Of a stretch of 16,544 nucleotides of DNA, positions 1-6,808 are shown one piece after another. Source of the stretch: JAAYCI01 sp031549285. Lineage in GTDB: Bacteria; Bacillota; Clostridia; Oscillospirales; Ruminococcaceae. The stretch is from positions 1 to 16,544 of the forward strand of contig JAVBPZ010000026.1 of NCBI GenBank assembly GCA_031549285.1. Direction: 5' to 3'. Each line of letters opens with the position of its first letter. Within the stretch, counting starts at the first letter, position 1. The notes under the pieces were generated by a model. That model made no database searches. It was not told the origin of the DNA and worked only from the letters and a program-made list of their open reading frames with translations. Position numbers and translations under genes: made by a program.

Positions 1-214
1 CCGTGTTATGACCCGCCACAGGCCTTGCGCAACCCATGCTTAATCCTTGGGGTTATTTTATACCCCCCTCTATCGTTGGCCGGTCCGGGCACCCCCGTAC
101 CGTGCCCGGCCGACATTTTGCCCACAATCACGTATTATGCGCACCACTTCATTTGTCATTTTGTTTTTCTTGCATTTCAACGTTTTTTCGAAGAATATAT
201 TTTCAAAAAAATAC
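1..214. other. AT-rich intergenic flank without a convincing gene
   Basis: I see no supportable coding region here. The short open frames lack ribosome binding sites and resemble no family I know. Two weak hairpins are visible: a 5-bp AACCC/GGGTT stem (31-35 with 50-54) followed by ATTTTATA, and a stronger 8-bp stem CCGGGCAC/GTGCCCGG (85-92 with 102-109) followed by a short T-run. Either could end transcription of a gene lying to the left of the window, but neither has a clean U-tract directly after its stem. Confidence 0.5.
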
Positions 215-243
215 TTTACTTTTGAGAACCCGGGTGCTATAAT
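215..243 (+). promoter_or_regulatory. Extended -10 promoter of the cold-shock gene
   Basis: A perfect TATAAT -10 box (238-243) is preceded by the extended -10 dinucleotide TG at 235-236. Seventeen bases upstream lies TTTACT (215-220), which matches four of six positions of the -35 consensus. The surrounding sequence is AT-rich, with A- and T-tracts just upstream at about 180-212. Transcription would start near 250 and leave a leader of about 130 nt before the cold-shock start codon. This is the best sigma-A-type promoter I found in the window. Confidence 0.7.
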
Positions 244-351
244 CACAGCAGTGTTTTGAATGTACGACCTGATTTCACACGTTGTTGTAAATCATGAGTT
301 CGTTTCATGACGTGCAACACCGGGTGATTTTTTTATGTACGGACAGGAGAA

Positions 352-381
352 ATGCGAATATTTTACAGGAGGTATCTTTGA
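352..381 (+). CDS. Putative 9-codon leader peptide overlapping the cold-shock start
   Basis: An ATG at 352 opens a nine-codon frame (MRIFYRRYL) whose TGA stop overlaps the cold-shock ATG as TGATG. An AGGAG motif (345-349) lies just upstream, but only two bases from the ATG, which is closer than usual. The ribosome binding site of the cold-shock gene (AGGAGG, 367-372) falls inside this frame as two Arg codons, so translating the leader would cover and then release that site. This could couple the two genes. The frame is short and may be chance. A second overlapping frame starting at 335 (17 codons) lacks a good ribosome binding site. Confidence 0.3.
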   Translation: MRIFYRRYL

Positions 382-593
382 TGAATAAAGGTACTGTCAA
401 GTGGTTCAACGAAAGCAAAGGCTATGGCTTCATCTCGAACGATGAGGGCGGCGAGGATGTCTTTGTACATTTCTCCAGCATCATGATCGACGGCTTCAAA
501 ACTCTGGCGGAGGGCCAGCAGGTCACCTATGAGGTAGAGCAGGATCCGAAGAATGCCGAGAAACTGCGCGCCATCAACGTACAGCCCGCCTAA
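381..593 (+). CDS. CspA-family cold-shock protein
   Basis: This encodes a 70-residue single cold-shock domain, the usual length of bacterial CspA/CspB proteins. These bind single-stranded RNA and DNA and act in the cytoplasm as RNA chaperones and antiterminators. The start MNKGTVKWFN is typical. RNP1 is KGYGFI (13-18) and RNP2 is VFVHF (27-31). The ATG at 381 is preceded by a perfect AGGAGG at 367-372 with eight bases of spacing. In-frame upstream extension to 294 adds unrelated sequence and is rejected. The gene has its own promoter, a leader of about 130 nt as is common for cold-shock mRNAs, and a strong hairpin terminator just downstream. It is therefore probably monocistronic. Which csp paralogue it is cannot be told from sequence alone. 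Confidence 0.96.
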   Translation: MNKGTVKWFNESKGYGFISNDEGGEDVFVHFSSIMIDGFKTLAEGQQVTYEVEQDPKNAEKLRAINVQPA

Positions 594-612
594 TTTCTTT
601 CATAAACCATTC

Positions 613-642
613 AGGCCCGCAAAGCATCTGCTTTGCGGGCCT
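613..642 (+). terminator. Terminator hairpin after the cold-shock gene
   Basis: A perfect 13-bp GC-rich inverted repeat (613-625 with 630-642) closes a four-base ATCT loop 19 bases after the cold-shock stop codon. It is followed by TTGCTAATATTC rather than a clean T-run. Because yjbQ on the opposite strand ends at 710, the hairpin sits between convergent genes and could end transcription from both sides. Confidence 0.75.
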
Positions 643-709
643 TGCTAATATTCTCCCAGTAGAATACTTCCCATGCGGGCCACTTTACAAAAACACTCTA
701 GCCGCCAGT

Positions 710-1105
710 TCATCGCTCCCCCATCACCTGCACATAAAACTGGCGGCTGCGCGGCCCGTCAAACTCACAAAAATAAACCCCCTGCCACCGCCCCAGCACC
801 AGGCGGCCCTCCCGCACCGGAATGCTGGCGGACGCCCCCACGGCCAGCGCCTTCGCGTGCGCGGCGCTGTTTCCTTCCATGTGGCAAAACTCTTTGCAGT
901 CTGGAAACGCCTTGTCCAGCGCATGCAGTAAATCGCCGCGCACATCCGGGTCGGCGTTTTCATTTATGGTAATCCCGGCGGTGGTGTGCGGGCAATACAC
1001 CACACAAATCCCCTCCCGCACGCCGGAGTTTTCCACTGCCTGCACCACCTGCCGGGTAATTGGCAAAAACTGCTGCCGGGTGGTCTCTATCCCAAACACG
1101 GTCAT
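710..1105 (-). CDS. yjbQ: YjbQ/UPF0047 family protein (secondary thiamine-phosphate synthase-like)
   Basis: This 131-residue protein carries the full UPF0047/YjbQ signature: PHTTAGITINENADPDV (39-55), NSAAHAKA (79-86) and LGRWQGVYFCEFDGPR (104-119). The length fits the family (about 130-140 residues). E. coli YjbQ has a weak thiamine-phosphate synthase activity, hence the family name, but the true physiological role is unsettled. The start is fixed by an excellent AGGAGGTGA site (plus-strand 1110-1118) four bases before the ATG. The frame is open further upstream, but that extension has no site and no family similarity. The C39-like gene lies 104 bases upstream on the same strand, so the two may be co-transcribed. 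No other thiamine genes are in the window. Confidence 0.93.
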   Translation of the reverse strand: MTVFGIETTRQQFLPITRQVVQAVENSGVREGICVVYCPHTTAGITINENADPDVRGDLLHALDKAFPDCKEFCHMEGNSAAHAKALAVGASASIPVREGRLVLGRWQGVYFCEFDGPRSRQFYVQVMGER

Positions 1106-1209
1106 CCCGTCACCTCCTGTCGCTGTCGTATTTCTATATCCCTGCACTCCATTCCATCCGGTGCTCTTTCTTATCGTGCCGCCTTCACCACCACACATTC
1201 TATTCGGTC

Positions 1210-2613
1210 CTACTCCGGCACAACATCCGCCCCCGGCAGCGGTTCCACCATCTTTTCCGCCACCCAGGTGGTCCCGCGCGATCCAATGATATACATGGTC
1301 AGCTTCCGGCCGGCCGCCGCCACCCTGTCAAATTTCAGGCGGCCTTTTTTGTCCGGCGCCAAATAGTAAAACTTCCGTTGTGCCGCACTGGCATAGGCCA
1401 CCCCGTCCGACAGTGTATAGCATATTGTTGCACGGGAAATATCCCCCGGTATGGTCTGTCCCGGCTTTAGAATCTCCCCCTGTTTGGACAGCAAAATTTC
1501 GTCTCCCCGCACCTCCATCTGGGTCACCACACGGCGGGGTTTGGCAGCGCCTGCGCCTTTTTCCCCCGGGTACAGCACCAGGCATATCCCATTATAAATC
1601 TGCTGAAAAACAGCCAGCGGAATCTTCCTGCGCACCGCACCGTCGCTGGAGGCCATCGGGTCATGCACCTCCACAAACTCCTCGTCGCCTTCGCTTACGA
1701 ACCCGCGCACCACTACTACATGGCCAGAGCTATCCACCGTGGCCCCCTCCAGCACCGGAACCTGCTGCTCCATTCCCTCTTCCCCGGGCGGCGTTTCCTC
1801 GCCCCCCAGCGACGGTGCCCGGTAATGCACCCGGGCTCCCACGGCGTGCCGGCGCCACACTTCCCGGCGCAGCGCATCCACCCCGGCATACTGCACATAA
1901 CACTCGTACCCATACATGCCCGCCACCGCGCACAAAAAAGATAAATTCCCAAAATATCCCGCGCCCACGTCATATGCCGCGCGCGCCACCTCCTCCGGCA
2001 GCACGTCTTCCCCAAAATGGTTCACCATCATGGTCAGGCTGGTGGCGCTGGCAATACGCCCGGAAATACCCGGGTCGCGCACCAGGCACGAATACTCCTG
2101 GAACTCCAGCACACGGTTACAGCAGGCGCCCTCGTCCCCGGCCTTCTGCGCCGCATTGGTAGACACCGCCAGCATGCGAACCATCGGGGTCAGGTTCGGC
2201 TGGTCACTAAACAGCAACACCCGAATCTGCGCCATTTCTGCCGGCGGCTGCCCTTCTGCCAGTGACAAGGTAAACCTATCCAGGCAGGCCATATCGTCGC
2301 TCTGTTTTTCCGCCGACGCCCGGTTGATAAACGGGCTCCAGCGGCCCAGCGTAAACCAGCTGCCCCAGCGCCCGCTCACCGACACCCGCACCTCTACTTC
2401 TATATAGGTCCCCTCCGGCACATCCGCGTTCCAGCTGGGAATCATGCTGAAAAACGCGCCGGGTGAAAACGGCAGGCTGGCATAGCTGCCGGACGAAAAA
2501 TAGCCGGTGCCGCTGCGCCCCAGCTGAATGCTGTCTTCCTCCACCGCCGTGTTTTCAAACGCGCCGGGGGCGAAATCCGCCACGCCTTTCAGTATGAAAA
2601 GCTTTTTCGTCAT
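1210..2613 (-). CDS. C39-like papain-fold protein, catalytic Cys apparently lost
   Basis: A 467-residue protein resembling the large 'peptidase C39 family' proteins of Firmicutes and Actinobacteria. An N-terminal beta-rich region of about 170 residues precedes the papain-like domain. In that domain the helix that normally begins with the nucleophile (W-C-S-P-T-S in relatives) reads RIASATS (186-192), with Ala188 where Cys is expected. The His strand is present (SGHVVVVRGF, His298) and so is the following acidic residue (VHDP, Asp319). A C-terminal beta-rich tail of about 100 residues follows. There is no signal peptide or membrane segment. The ATG at 2613 has an AAGGTG site six bases upstream; the frame extends 28 codons further without support. 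It is divergent from the ZIP gene and upstream of yjbQ. It is probably a binding or scaffold protein rather than a protease; this is inference. Confidence 0.75.
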   Translation of the reverse strand: MTKKLFILKGVADFAPGAFENTAVEEDSIQLGRSGTGYFSSGSYASLPFSPGAFFSMIPSWNADVPEGTYIEVEVRVSVSGRWGSWFTLGRWSPFINRASAEKQSDDMACLDRFTLSLAEGQPPAEMAQIRVLLFSDQPNLTPMVRMLAVSTNAAQKAGDEGACCNRVLEFQEYSCLVRDPGISGRIASATSLTMMVNHFGEDVLPEEVARAAYDVGAGYFGNLSFLCAVAGMYGYECYVQYAGVDALRREVWRRHAVGARVHYRAPSLGGEETPPGEEGMEQQVPVLEGATVDSSGHVVVVRGFVSEGDEEFVEVHDPMASSDGAVRRKIPLAVFQQIYNGICLVLYPGEKGAGAAKPRRVVTQMEVRGDEILLSKQGEILKPGQTIPGDISRATICYTLSDGVAYASAAQRKFYYLAPDKKGRLKFDRVAAAGRKLTMYIIGSRGTTWVAEKMVEPLPGADVVPE

Positions 2614-2781
2614 CTTGCACCTTCCCTGGATGTCTGCTATGCTAAAAAAGAGCCAACCATCCCGTGTTTTCTCGGTACTAAAGGAATCTTCTACCAATAA
2701 GTCTAAGCCAGCCGCCGCCCCATGTCAAGCGCTGTTCCGGCCTTTTTTGCGCGGCTGCTTTCAAAAGGAGTCTCCCTAAAA

Positions 2782-3588
2782 ATGATGACCTTTTTTGCCA
2801 GCTTGTCTCCCCTTGCTCTGGCGGCACTGGGCACCGCCTTTACCTTTCTTATGACCGCGCTGGGCGCCGCCGCGGTGTTCCTGCTGCGGGGCAACACCAA
2901 TATGTTGGTGCAGCGGGTTCTGCTGGGCTTTGCCGCCGGTGTCATGATTGCCGCCAGCGTGTGGAGCCTGCTGATCCCGGCCATCGAAATTGCCGACGAA
3001 CAGGGCTGGCCGGGCTGGTTACCTGCCTCGGCGGGGTTTGTGCTGGGGATATTGTTCCTGTTGCTGCTGGATCAAATTATTCCGCACCTGCACCCCGGCA
3101 GCCAGGAGGCCGAGGGCCCGCACACCAAACTGCCCGGCTCCGCCCTGCTGGTGTTTGCGGTCACGCTGCACAACATTCCCGAGGGTATGGCCGTGGGCCT
3201 TGCCTGCGCCATGGCGGCCGGCGGCGGAAACGGCGGTGTGGCCGGTGCCATCGCGCTGTGCCTGGGCATGGGGCTGCAAAACCTTCCGGAAGGCGCCGCC
3301 ATTGCCCTGCCGCTGCGGCAGGACGGCTTTTCCAATAAAAAGGCATTCTTATACGGCGCCGCCTCCGGTATTGTGGAGCCCATCGGCGGTATCCTGGCGG
3401 TGCTCATCGCCGGTGGCATCACCATCCTCATGCCTTGGTTTTTGTCCTTCGCAGCCGGTGCCATGATGTATGTCGTCATTGAAGAACTGATTCCGGAAGC
3501 GCACCTGGGTGAACACTCCCATCCCGGTACCCTGGGCGCGCTGGGCGGTTTCCTTGTTATGATGATTCTGGACGTGGCGCTGGGGTAG
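2782..3588 (+). CDS. ZIP-family divalent metal transporter
   Basis: This 268-residue, strongly hydrophobic protein with about eight membrane segments belongs to the ZIP (ZupT-like) family. These import Zn2+ and sometimes Fe2+ or Mn2+ across the cytoplasmic membrane. The two metal-site helices are clear: HNIPEG (130-135) in TM4 and QNLPEG (166-171) in TM5. GIVEPIGG (196-203) and EELIPEAH (234-241) follow. The His/Glu/Asn ligands of the binuclear site are present. A short hydrophilic loop (about 102-117) with His103, His105 and His114 sits before TM4, as in relatives. The ATG at 2782 has AAAGGAG (2764-2770) eleven bases upstream. An in-frame ATG at 2722 would add 20 residues without a site, and an ATG at 2785 is a close alternative. 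The gene is divergent from the C39-like gene. I see no obvious metal-responsive operator. Confidence 0.93.
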   Translation: MMTFFASLSPLALAALGTAFTFLMTALGAAAVFLLRGNTNMLVQRVLLGFAAGVMIAASVWSLLIPAIEIADEQGWPGWLPASAGFVLGILFLLLLDQIIPHLHPGSQEAEGPHTKLPGSALLVFAVTLHNIPEGMAVGLACAMAAGGGNGGVAGAIALCLGMGLQNLPEGAAIALPLRQDGFSNKKAFLYGAASGIVEPIGGILAVLIAGGITILMPWFLSFAAGAMMYVVIEELIPEAHLGEHSHPGTLGALGGFLVMMILDVALG

Positions 3589-3697
3589 TGTACCGCATTG
3601 GTTTTTTTCTATTCCCCTTTCCGCCTAAAAAAGTGCCAGCCCATACTTTTGTGCTCACCCGCGCACCACATACACCATATCAGAAAAGGGGCCTCGC

Positions 3698-5689
3698 ATG
3701 AAACCTGTAGAAATAGACCATTTTCAGCAGTATCGGCACCCTTATCGCCTGCGCGCAAAGGGCGGCAAGCTGGCGTTTCTCCTAAAGCAGCCCAGCGTGG
3801 CGGACAACTGTTACCACAGCGACCTTTGGCTGCTAAAAGACGGGCAGCCTTTGCCGCTCACCACCTCTGGCGATATTCAAAAATTCTGGTGGAAAGACGC
3901 CGACACGCTGGTTTTCCCGCGCCCAGCAAGCGAGGACGACAAGCAGCTGGCCGCACAGGGCCTGCCGCTTACCGTCCTGCAAACCCTGGCGCTGTCCACC
4001 CCTGGGGAAGCACAGCCCTTTCTGCGCCTGGCGTATGATGTAGACGACCTGGTATTCTTGCCGGATGGCCGCTTGCTGTTCACCGCCCTATATGACAAAA
4101 CCAAAAGCGACGGTATCGCCGCCGCGCCGGACGAAAAAACCGCCGCGGAGCAGCTTCAGCGCCAAAAAGATGTCGAGGTTCTCACCGAGCTTCCTTTCTG
4201 GTCTAATGGCGACGGTTTCCAAAGTGGCCGCCGCTGCCGGTTGTATCTGTATGACGCCGGCACCGTCACCCCGCTTACCGATGAAAAAACCGACGTGGAA
4301 CAGCTGCGCCTGTCTCCCGAAGGCGATTTTGCCTGCTTTGTCGCCCGCCGTTTTGAAACACGCGCGCCGCTGGAGGACCGGCTGTACTGTCTGCCGCTCT
4401 CCACTCTTTCCCCGCAGAACCTCACCTTCTCTTCTACCTTTTCCCACGCCGCCTATACCTTCGCCGACAACGACACCCTGGTTGTGTTCGGCACCGACCA
4501 CAAGGCATACGGTCTGAATCAAAACGGTGCTTTTTTCCGGTTGTCGCTTTCTTCCGGCACCGCACAGCCCTTATACGCATCTGGCGCCTACAGCGGGTGG
4601 GAATCGGTCACCACCGACCTGAAACACAGCGAAAAATCCCCCATGGCCCTGTGCGGCGGCAGCGCGCTTTGGCTTTCCTCGCTGGAGGAATCCTCCCACC
4701 TGTTTTCCATCGACCCGGACACCGGCGATATCTTCCAGCTTACCGCCGCCCCCGGCGCCACCACCGAATTCGCCATTGATGACGACATCGTATATATCGC
4801 CGCCATGCGGGGCCTTGCCGGCAGCGAAATTTATGTCCTGCAGCCGGACGGCACGGAAATTCCCCTCACGAATTTCAACACCGTCCTCGCCGACGAATAT
4901 TCCTTTTCCACCCCCGAACCCTTCTCCTTTACCAATGGGGAAGGGAACGAAATACGTGGGTATGCGCTGCCGCCGCTCCCCCTTTCGCGTGAGCAAAGCT
5001 ACCCCAGCATCTTGTGCATCCACGGCGGGCCAAAGGCCGTTTTTGGCCCGGTTCTGTTCCATGAGCTGCAATACCTTTCCGCCTGCGGCTTCGGCGTGCT
5101 CTTTTGTAACCCCACCGGCAGCGACGGCCGCGGCGACGCTTTCAGCGATATTCGCGGCCGTTATGGCCTGGTGGATTACGACGACCTGATGGGTTTTTTA
5201 GACGCCGCCATTGAAAACTTCAGCTGGGTCGACCCCGCCCGTCTTGGGGTTTCCGGCGGTTCTTACGGCGGCTATATGGTCAACTGGATCATCGGCCACA
5301 CCGGCCGTTTTTCCGCCGCCGTTTCCCAGCGCGGCATTGCCAGCTGGCTGTCCATGACCACCACCTCGGACATCGGGTACACCTTTGTGCCGGACCAGGC
5401 CGGCGCCACCCCCTGGGAAGATTTCACCGCCCTGTGGGAACAATCCCCGCTAAAATACGCCGGCAATGTCTCCACCCCCACGCTGTTTTTACACAGCGAG
5501 GAAGACTATCGCTGTCCCCTGTCTGAGGGCTTGCAGATGTATGCCGCCCTCCAGCAGTTTGGCACCGAAACCCGCCTGTGCCTGTTCCGTGGCGAAAACC
5601 ACGAGCTCAGCCGCAGCGGCAAACCGCAAAACCGCGTCCGCCGCCTGCAGGAACTTTCCACCTGGTTCCGGCAGCATTTGCAGCCCTAG
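3698..5689 (+). CDS. S9 family (prolyl oligopeptidase / acylaminoacyl-peptidase type) serine peptidase
   Basis: A 663-residue cytoplasmic peptidase. The N-terminal 400 or so residues form the beta-propeller that gates substrate access. Residues from about 405 form the alpha/beta-hydrolase domain. The oxyanion region is IHGGP (441-445), the nucleophile motif is GGSYGGYM with Ser522, the acid is Asp603 in HSEEDYRCP, and the base is His635 in GENHELSRSG. The layout matches S9C acylaminoacyl-peptidase/dipeptidyl-peptidase-like enzymes that cut short peptides, and the length is normal for them. There is no signal peptide, so it probably degrades imported or cytosolic oligopeptides. The start at 3698 is backed by AAAGGGG (3685-3691). 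It lies 109 bases after the ZIP gene without a recognisable terminator between, so co-transcription is possible. A long gene-free structured gap follows. Confidence 0.95.
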   Translation: MKPVEIDHFQQYRHPYRLRAKGGKLAFLLKQPSVADNCYHSDLWLLKDGQPLPLTTSGDIQKFWWKDADTLVFPRPASEDDKQLAAQGLPLTVLQTLALSTPGEAQPFLRLAYDVDDLVFLPDGRLLFTALYDKTKSDGIAAAPDEKTAAEQLQRQKDVEVLTELPFWSNGDGFQSGRRCRLYLYDAGTVTPLTDEKTDVEQLRLSPEGDFACFVARRFETRAPLEDRLYCLPLSTLSPQNLTFSSTFSHAAYTFADNDTLVVFGTDHKAYGLNQNGAFFRLSLSSGTAQPLYASGAYSGWESVTTDLKHSEKSPMALCGGSALWLSSLEESSHLFSIDPDTGDIFQLTAAPGATTEFAIDDDIVYIAAMRGLAGSEIYVLQPDGTEIPLTNFNTVLADEYSFSTPEPFSFTNGEGNEIRGYALPPLPLSREQSYPSILCIHGGPKAVFGPVLFHELQYLSACGFGVLFCNPTGSDGRGDAFSDIRGRYGLVDYDDLMGFLDAAIENFSWVDPARLGVSGGSYGGYMVNWIIGHTGRFSAAVSQRGIASWLSMTTTSDIGYTFVPDQAGATPWEDFTALWEQSPLKYAGNVSTPTLFLHSEEDYRCPLSEGLQMYAALQQFGTETRLCLFRGENHELSRSGKPQNRVRRLQELSTWFRQHLQP

Positions 5690-5725
5690 CCATCAGGAAA
5701 TCCGGAAGTAATCAGGATAGAATGA

Positions 5726-5750
5726 ACCCCCACAAGCAGGGGGTGCTTGT
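5726..5750. repeat. Interleaved double palindrome (X-Y-X'-Y')
   Basis: ACCCCC (5726-5731) pairs with GGGGGT (5739-5744), and the loop between them, ACAAGC (5732-5737), pairs with GCTTGT (5745-5750). The two stems are therefore interleaved. They cannot easily form together because the connecting loops are 0, 1 and 0 bases long, so they are likely alternatives. The element begins 36 bases after the S9 peptidase stop. No U-tract follows on the plus strand, so it is a poor intrinsic terminator. Confidence 0.6.
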
Positions 5751-5871
5751 TAAAACATATCTAAAATCCGTGTATCCTTTCTCGCACTTTGCGCGCATAT
5801 CGCATTTTGGGCAGATCCAACCCACCATTCCCACCTGCTGCCCCCACACGGCTTTCTGCGCACATCCCCGC

Positions 5872-5963
5872 CCGGCCGAAGGCCCCGCGCCCTTCGGGCG
5901 CGGCCGGTCAGCGCTTGCGCGCTGCCCCTGCCCGCCGCTGCGCGGCGGGCGGCCTTCGGCCGG
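5872..5963. repeat. 92-nt GC-rich cloverleaf palindrome (three hairpins inside a 13-bp inverted repeat)
   Basis: A perfect 13-bp inverted repeat (5872-5884 with 5951-5963) encloses three perfect hairpins. These are CCGCGCCC/GGGCGCGG (5885-5892, 5896-5903, loop TTC), CAGCGC/GCGCTG (5909-5914, 5919-5924, loop TTGC) and GCCCGCCGC/GCGGCGGGC (5930-5938, 5942-5950, loop TGC). The closing arms abut the first and third hairpins directly, giving a four-way-junction cloverleaf. Each closing arm is also itself a small GGCC-GAA/TTC-GGCC palindrome. The element is nearly all G and C and sits in the 349-base gap between the S9 peptidase and pflA. I see no promoter and no coding signal for it. It could be a repetitive extragenic palindrome, a MITE-like element or a structured RNA. 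The rest of the gap (5751-5871 and 5964-6023) shows nothing I can name. Confidence 0.85.
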
Positions 5964-6038
5964 CCTGCACCCATGCCTCTCTTTCCCATTCCAGCTTCCC
6001 TGTTTCCCGCCCGCCAACAAACCAAAAGGAGACCCGCC

Positions 6039-6758
6039 ATGCCGCAAACCGGGCGCATCCACTCCATCGAATCGCTCGGCACGCTGGACGGGCCGGGCCT
6101 GCGCACCGTTGTTTTTTTGCAGGGGTGTCCCCTGCGCTGTGCCTACTGCCACAACCCGGACACCTGGTCCTTCTCCGGCGGGGAAGACATTTCCGCGGCA
6201 CAGCTGGTGCAGCGCCTTTTGCGCTTTGCGCCCTATTGGGGCGAAACCGGCGGTGTAACCCTCAGCGGCGGCGAACCGCTGGCCCAGGGCGCCTTCACCG
6301 CCCAGCTGCTGGCCCTGCTCGCCGCCGAGGGCATTCACACCACGCTGGACACCTCCTGCATCGGCGCCGATACAACCGCCCCCGCTATCCTAAAAAACAC
6401 CCGGCTGTTGCTCGCCGATATAAAATTCCCCACCGCAGAACCCTTCCGCCGGCACTGCGGCGGGAACCTGGCCGAAGCGCTGTCTTTTCTGCGCCTCAGC
6501 GAAAAAACAGGCGTACCCCTGTGGGTACGCCATGTTGCGGTTCCCGGCCTGTCCGACAGCCCGGAACACCTTCGCCAAATTGCCCGGCTCGCGGGCAGCT
6601 TTGCCACCCTGCAAAAACTGGAACTGCTTCCTTTTAAAAAAATGTGCCTGCCGAAATATGCCGCGCTCGGCATTCCGTTCCCGCTGGCCGCCACCCCCGA
6701 AATGCCGGGCGAAACCCTGGCCACTTTGCAGGCCATGGTCGATTCGTTCCTTGCGTGA
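6039..6758 (+). CDS. pflA: Pyruvate formate-lyase activating enzyme (radical SAM)
   Basis: A 239-residue glycyl-radical-enzyme activase. It uses a 4Fe-4S cluster and S-adenosylmethionine to install the glycyl radical on pyruvate formate-lyase, enabling anaerobic cleavage of pyruvate to acetyl-CoA and formate. The cluster motif is C30-PLR-C34-AY-C37, the C-x3-C-x2-C spacing of the family. It is preceded by SLGTLDGPGLRTVVFLQG (12-29), typical of PflA, and followed by TLSGGEPLAQ (74-83) for SAM binding. The length matches PflA (about 240-250) and there is no extra ferredoxin-like insert, which argues against choline- or glycerol-type activases. The ATG at 6039 has AAAAGGAG (6024-6031) seven bases upstream; an in-frame ATG at 5973 runs into the palindromic gap and is rejected. 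No pflB is adjacent, so its partner must lie elsewhere. The next gene is convergent, 50 bases away. Confidence 0.9.
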   Translation: MPQTGRIHSIESLGTLDGPGLRTVVFLQGCPLRCAYCHNPDTWSFSGGEDISAAQLVQRLLRFAPYWGETGGVTLSGGEPLAQGAFTAQLLALLAAEGIHTTLDTSCIGADTTAPAILKNTRLLLADIKFPTAEPFRRHCGGNLAEALSFLRLSEKTGVPLWVRHVAVPGLSDSPEHLRQIARLAGSFATLQKLELLPFKKMCLPKYAALGIPFPLAATPEMPGETLATLQAMVDSFLA

Positions 6759-6808
6759 CTTTCTTCCCTTTCCCGGCACTGCCACCCCTTGCACCGGTAT
6801 GCTGTCTG

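Noticed and set aside
85..109. CCGGGCAC/GTGCCCGG hairpin as a terminator of an upstream gene
   Set aside because: The stem is perfect but there is no U-tract directly after it and no upstream gene is visible in the window, so the function cannot be supported.
724..1470. Several long plus-strand open frames opposite yjbQ and the C39-like gene
   Set aside because: They are GC-driven antisense shadows rich in Pro, Arg and His, without ribosome binding sites or family similarity.
5726..5750. Stable H-type pseudoknot
   Set aside because: Both stems could pair on paper, but the connecting loops of 0, 1 and 0 bases cannot span 6-bp helices. Alternative hairpins are more realistic.
5712..5828. A 38-residue minus-strand frame (MVGWICPKCDMRAKCEKG...) with a CxxC pair, possibly a zinc-ribbon fragment
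   Set aside because: It overlaps the interleaved palindrome, has only a weak ribosome binding site (AGGTGG three bases from the ATG) and has no second CxxC pair. It is more likely a chance frame in a structured gap.
5873..5963. Cloverleaf element as a tRNA gene
   Set aside because: There is no 7-bp acceptor stem with CCA-type end, no TTCRA T-loop and no 7-base anticodon loop. The loops are three or four bases and the stems are too long.
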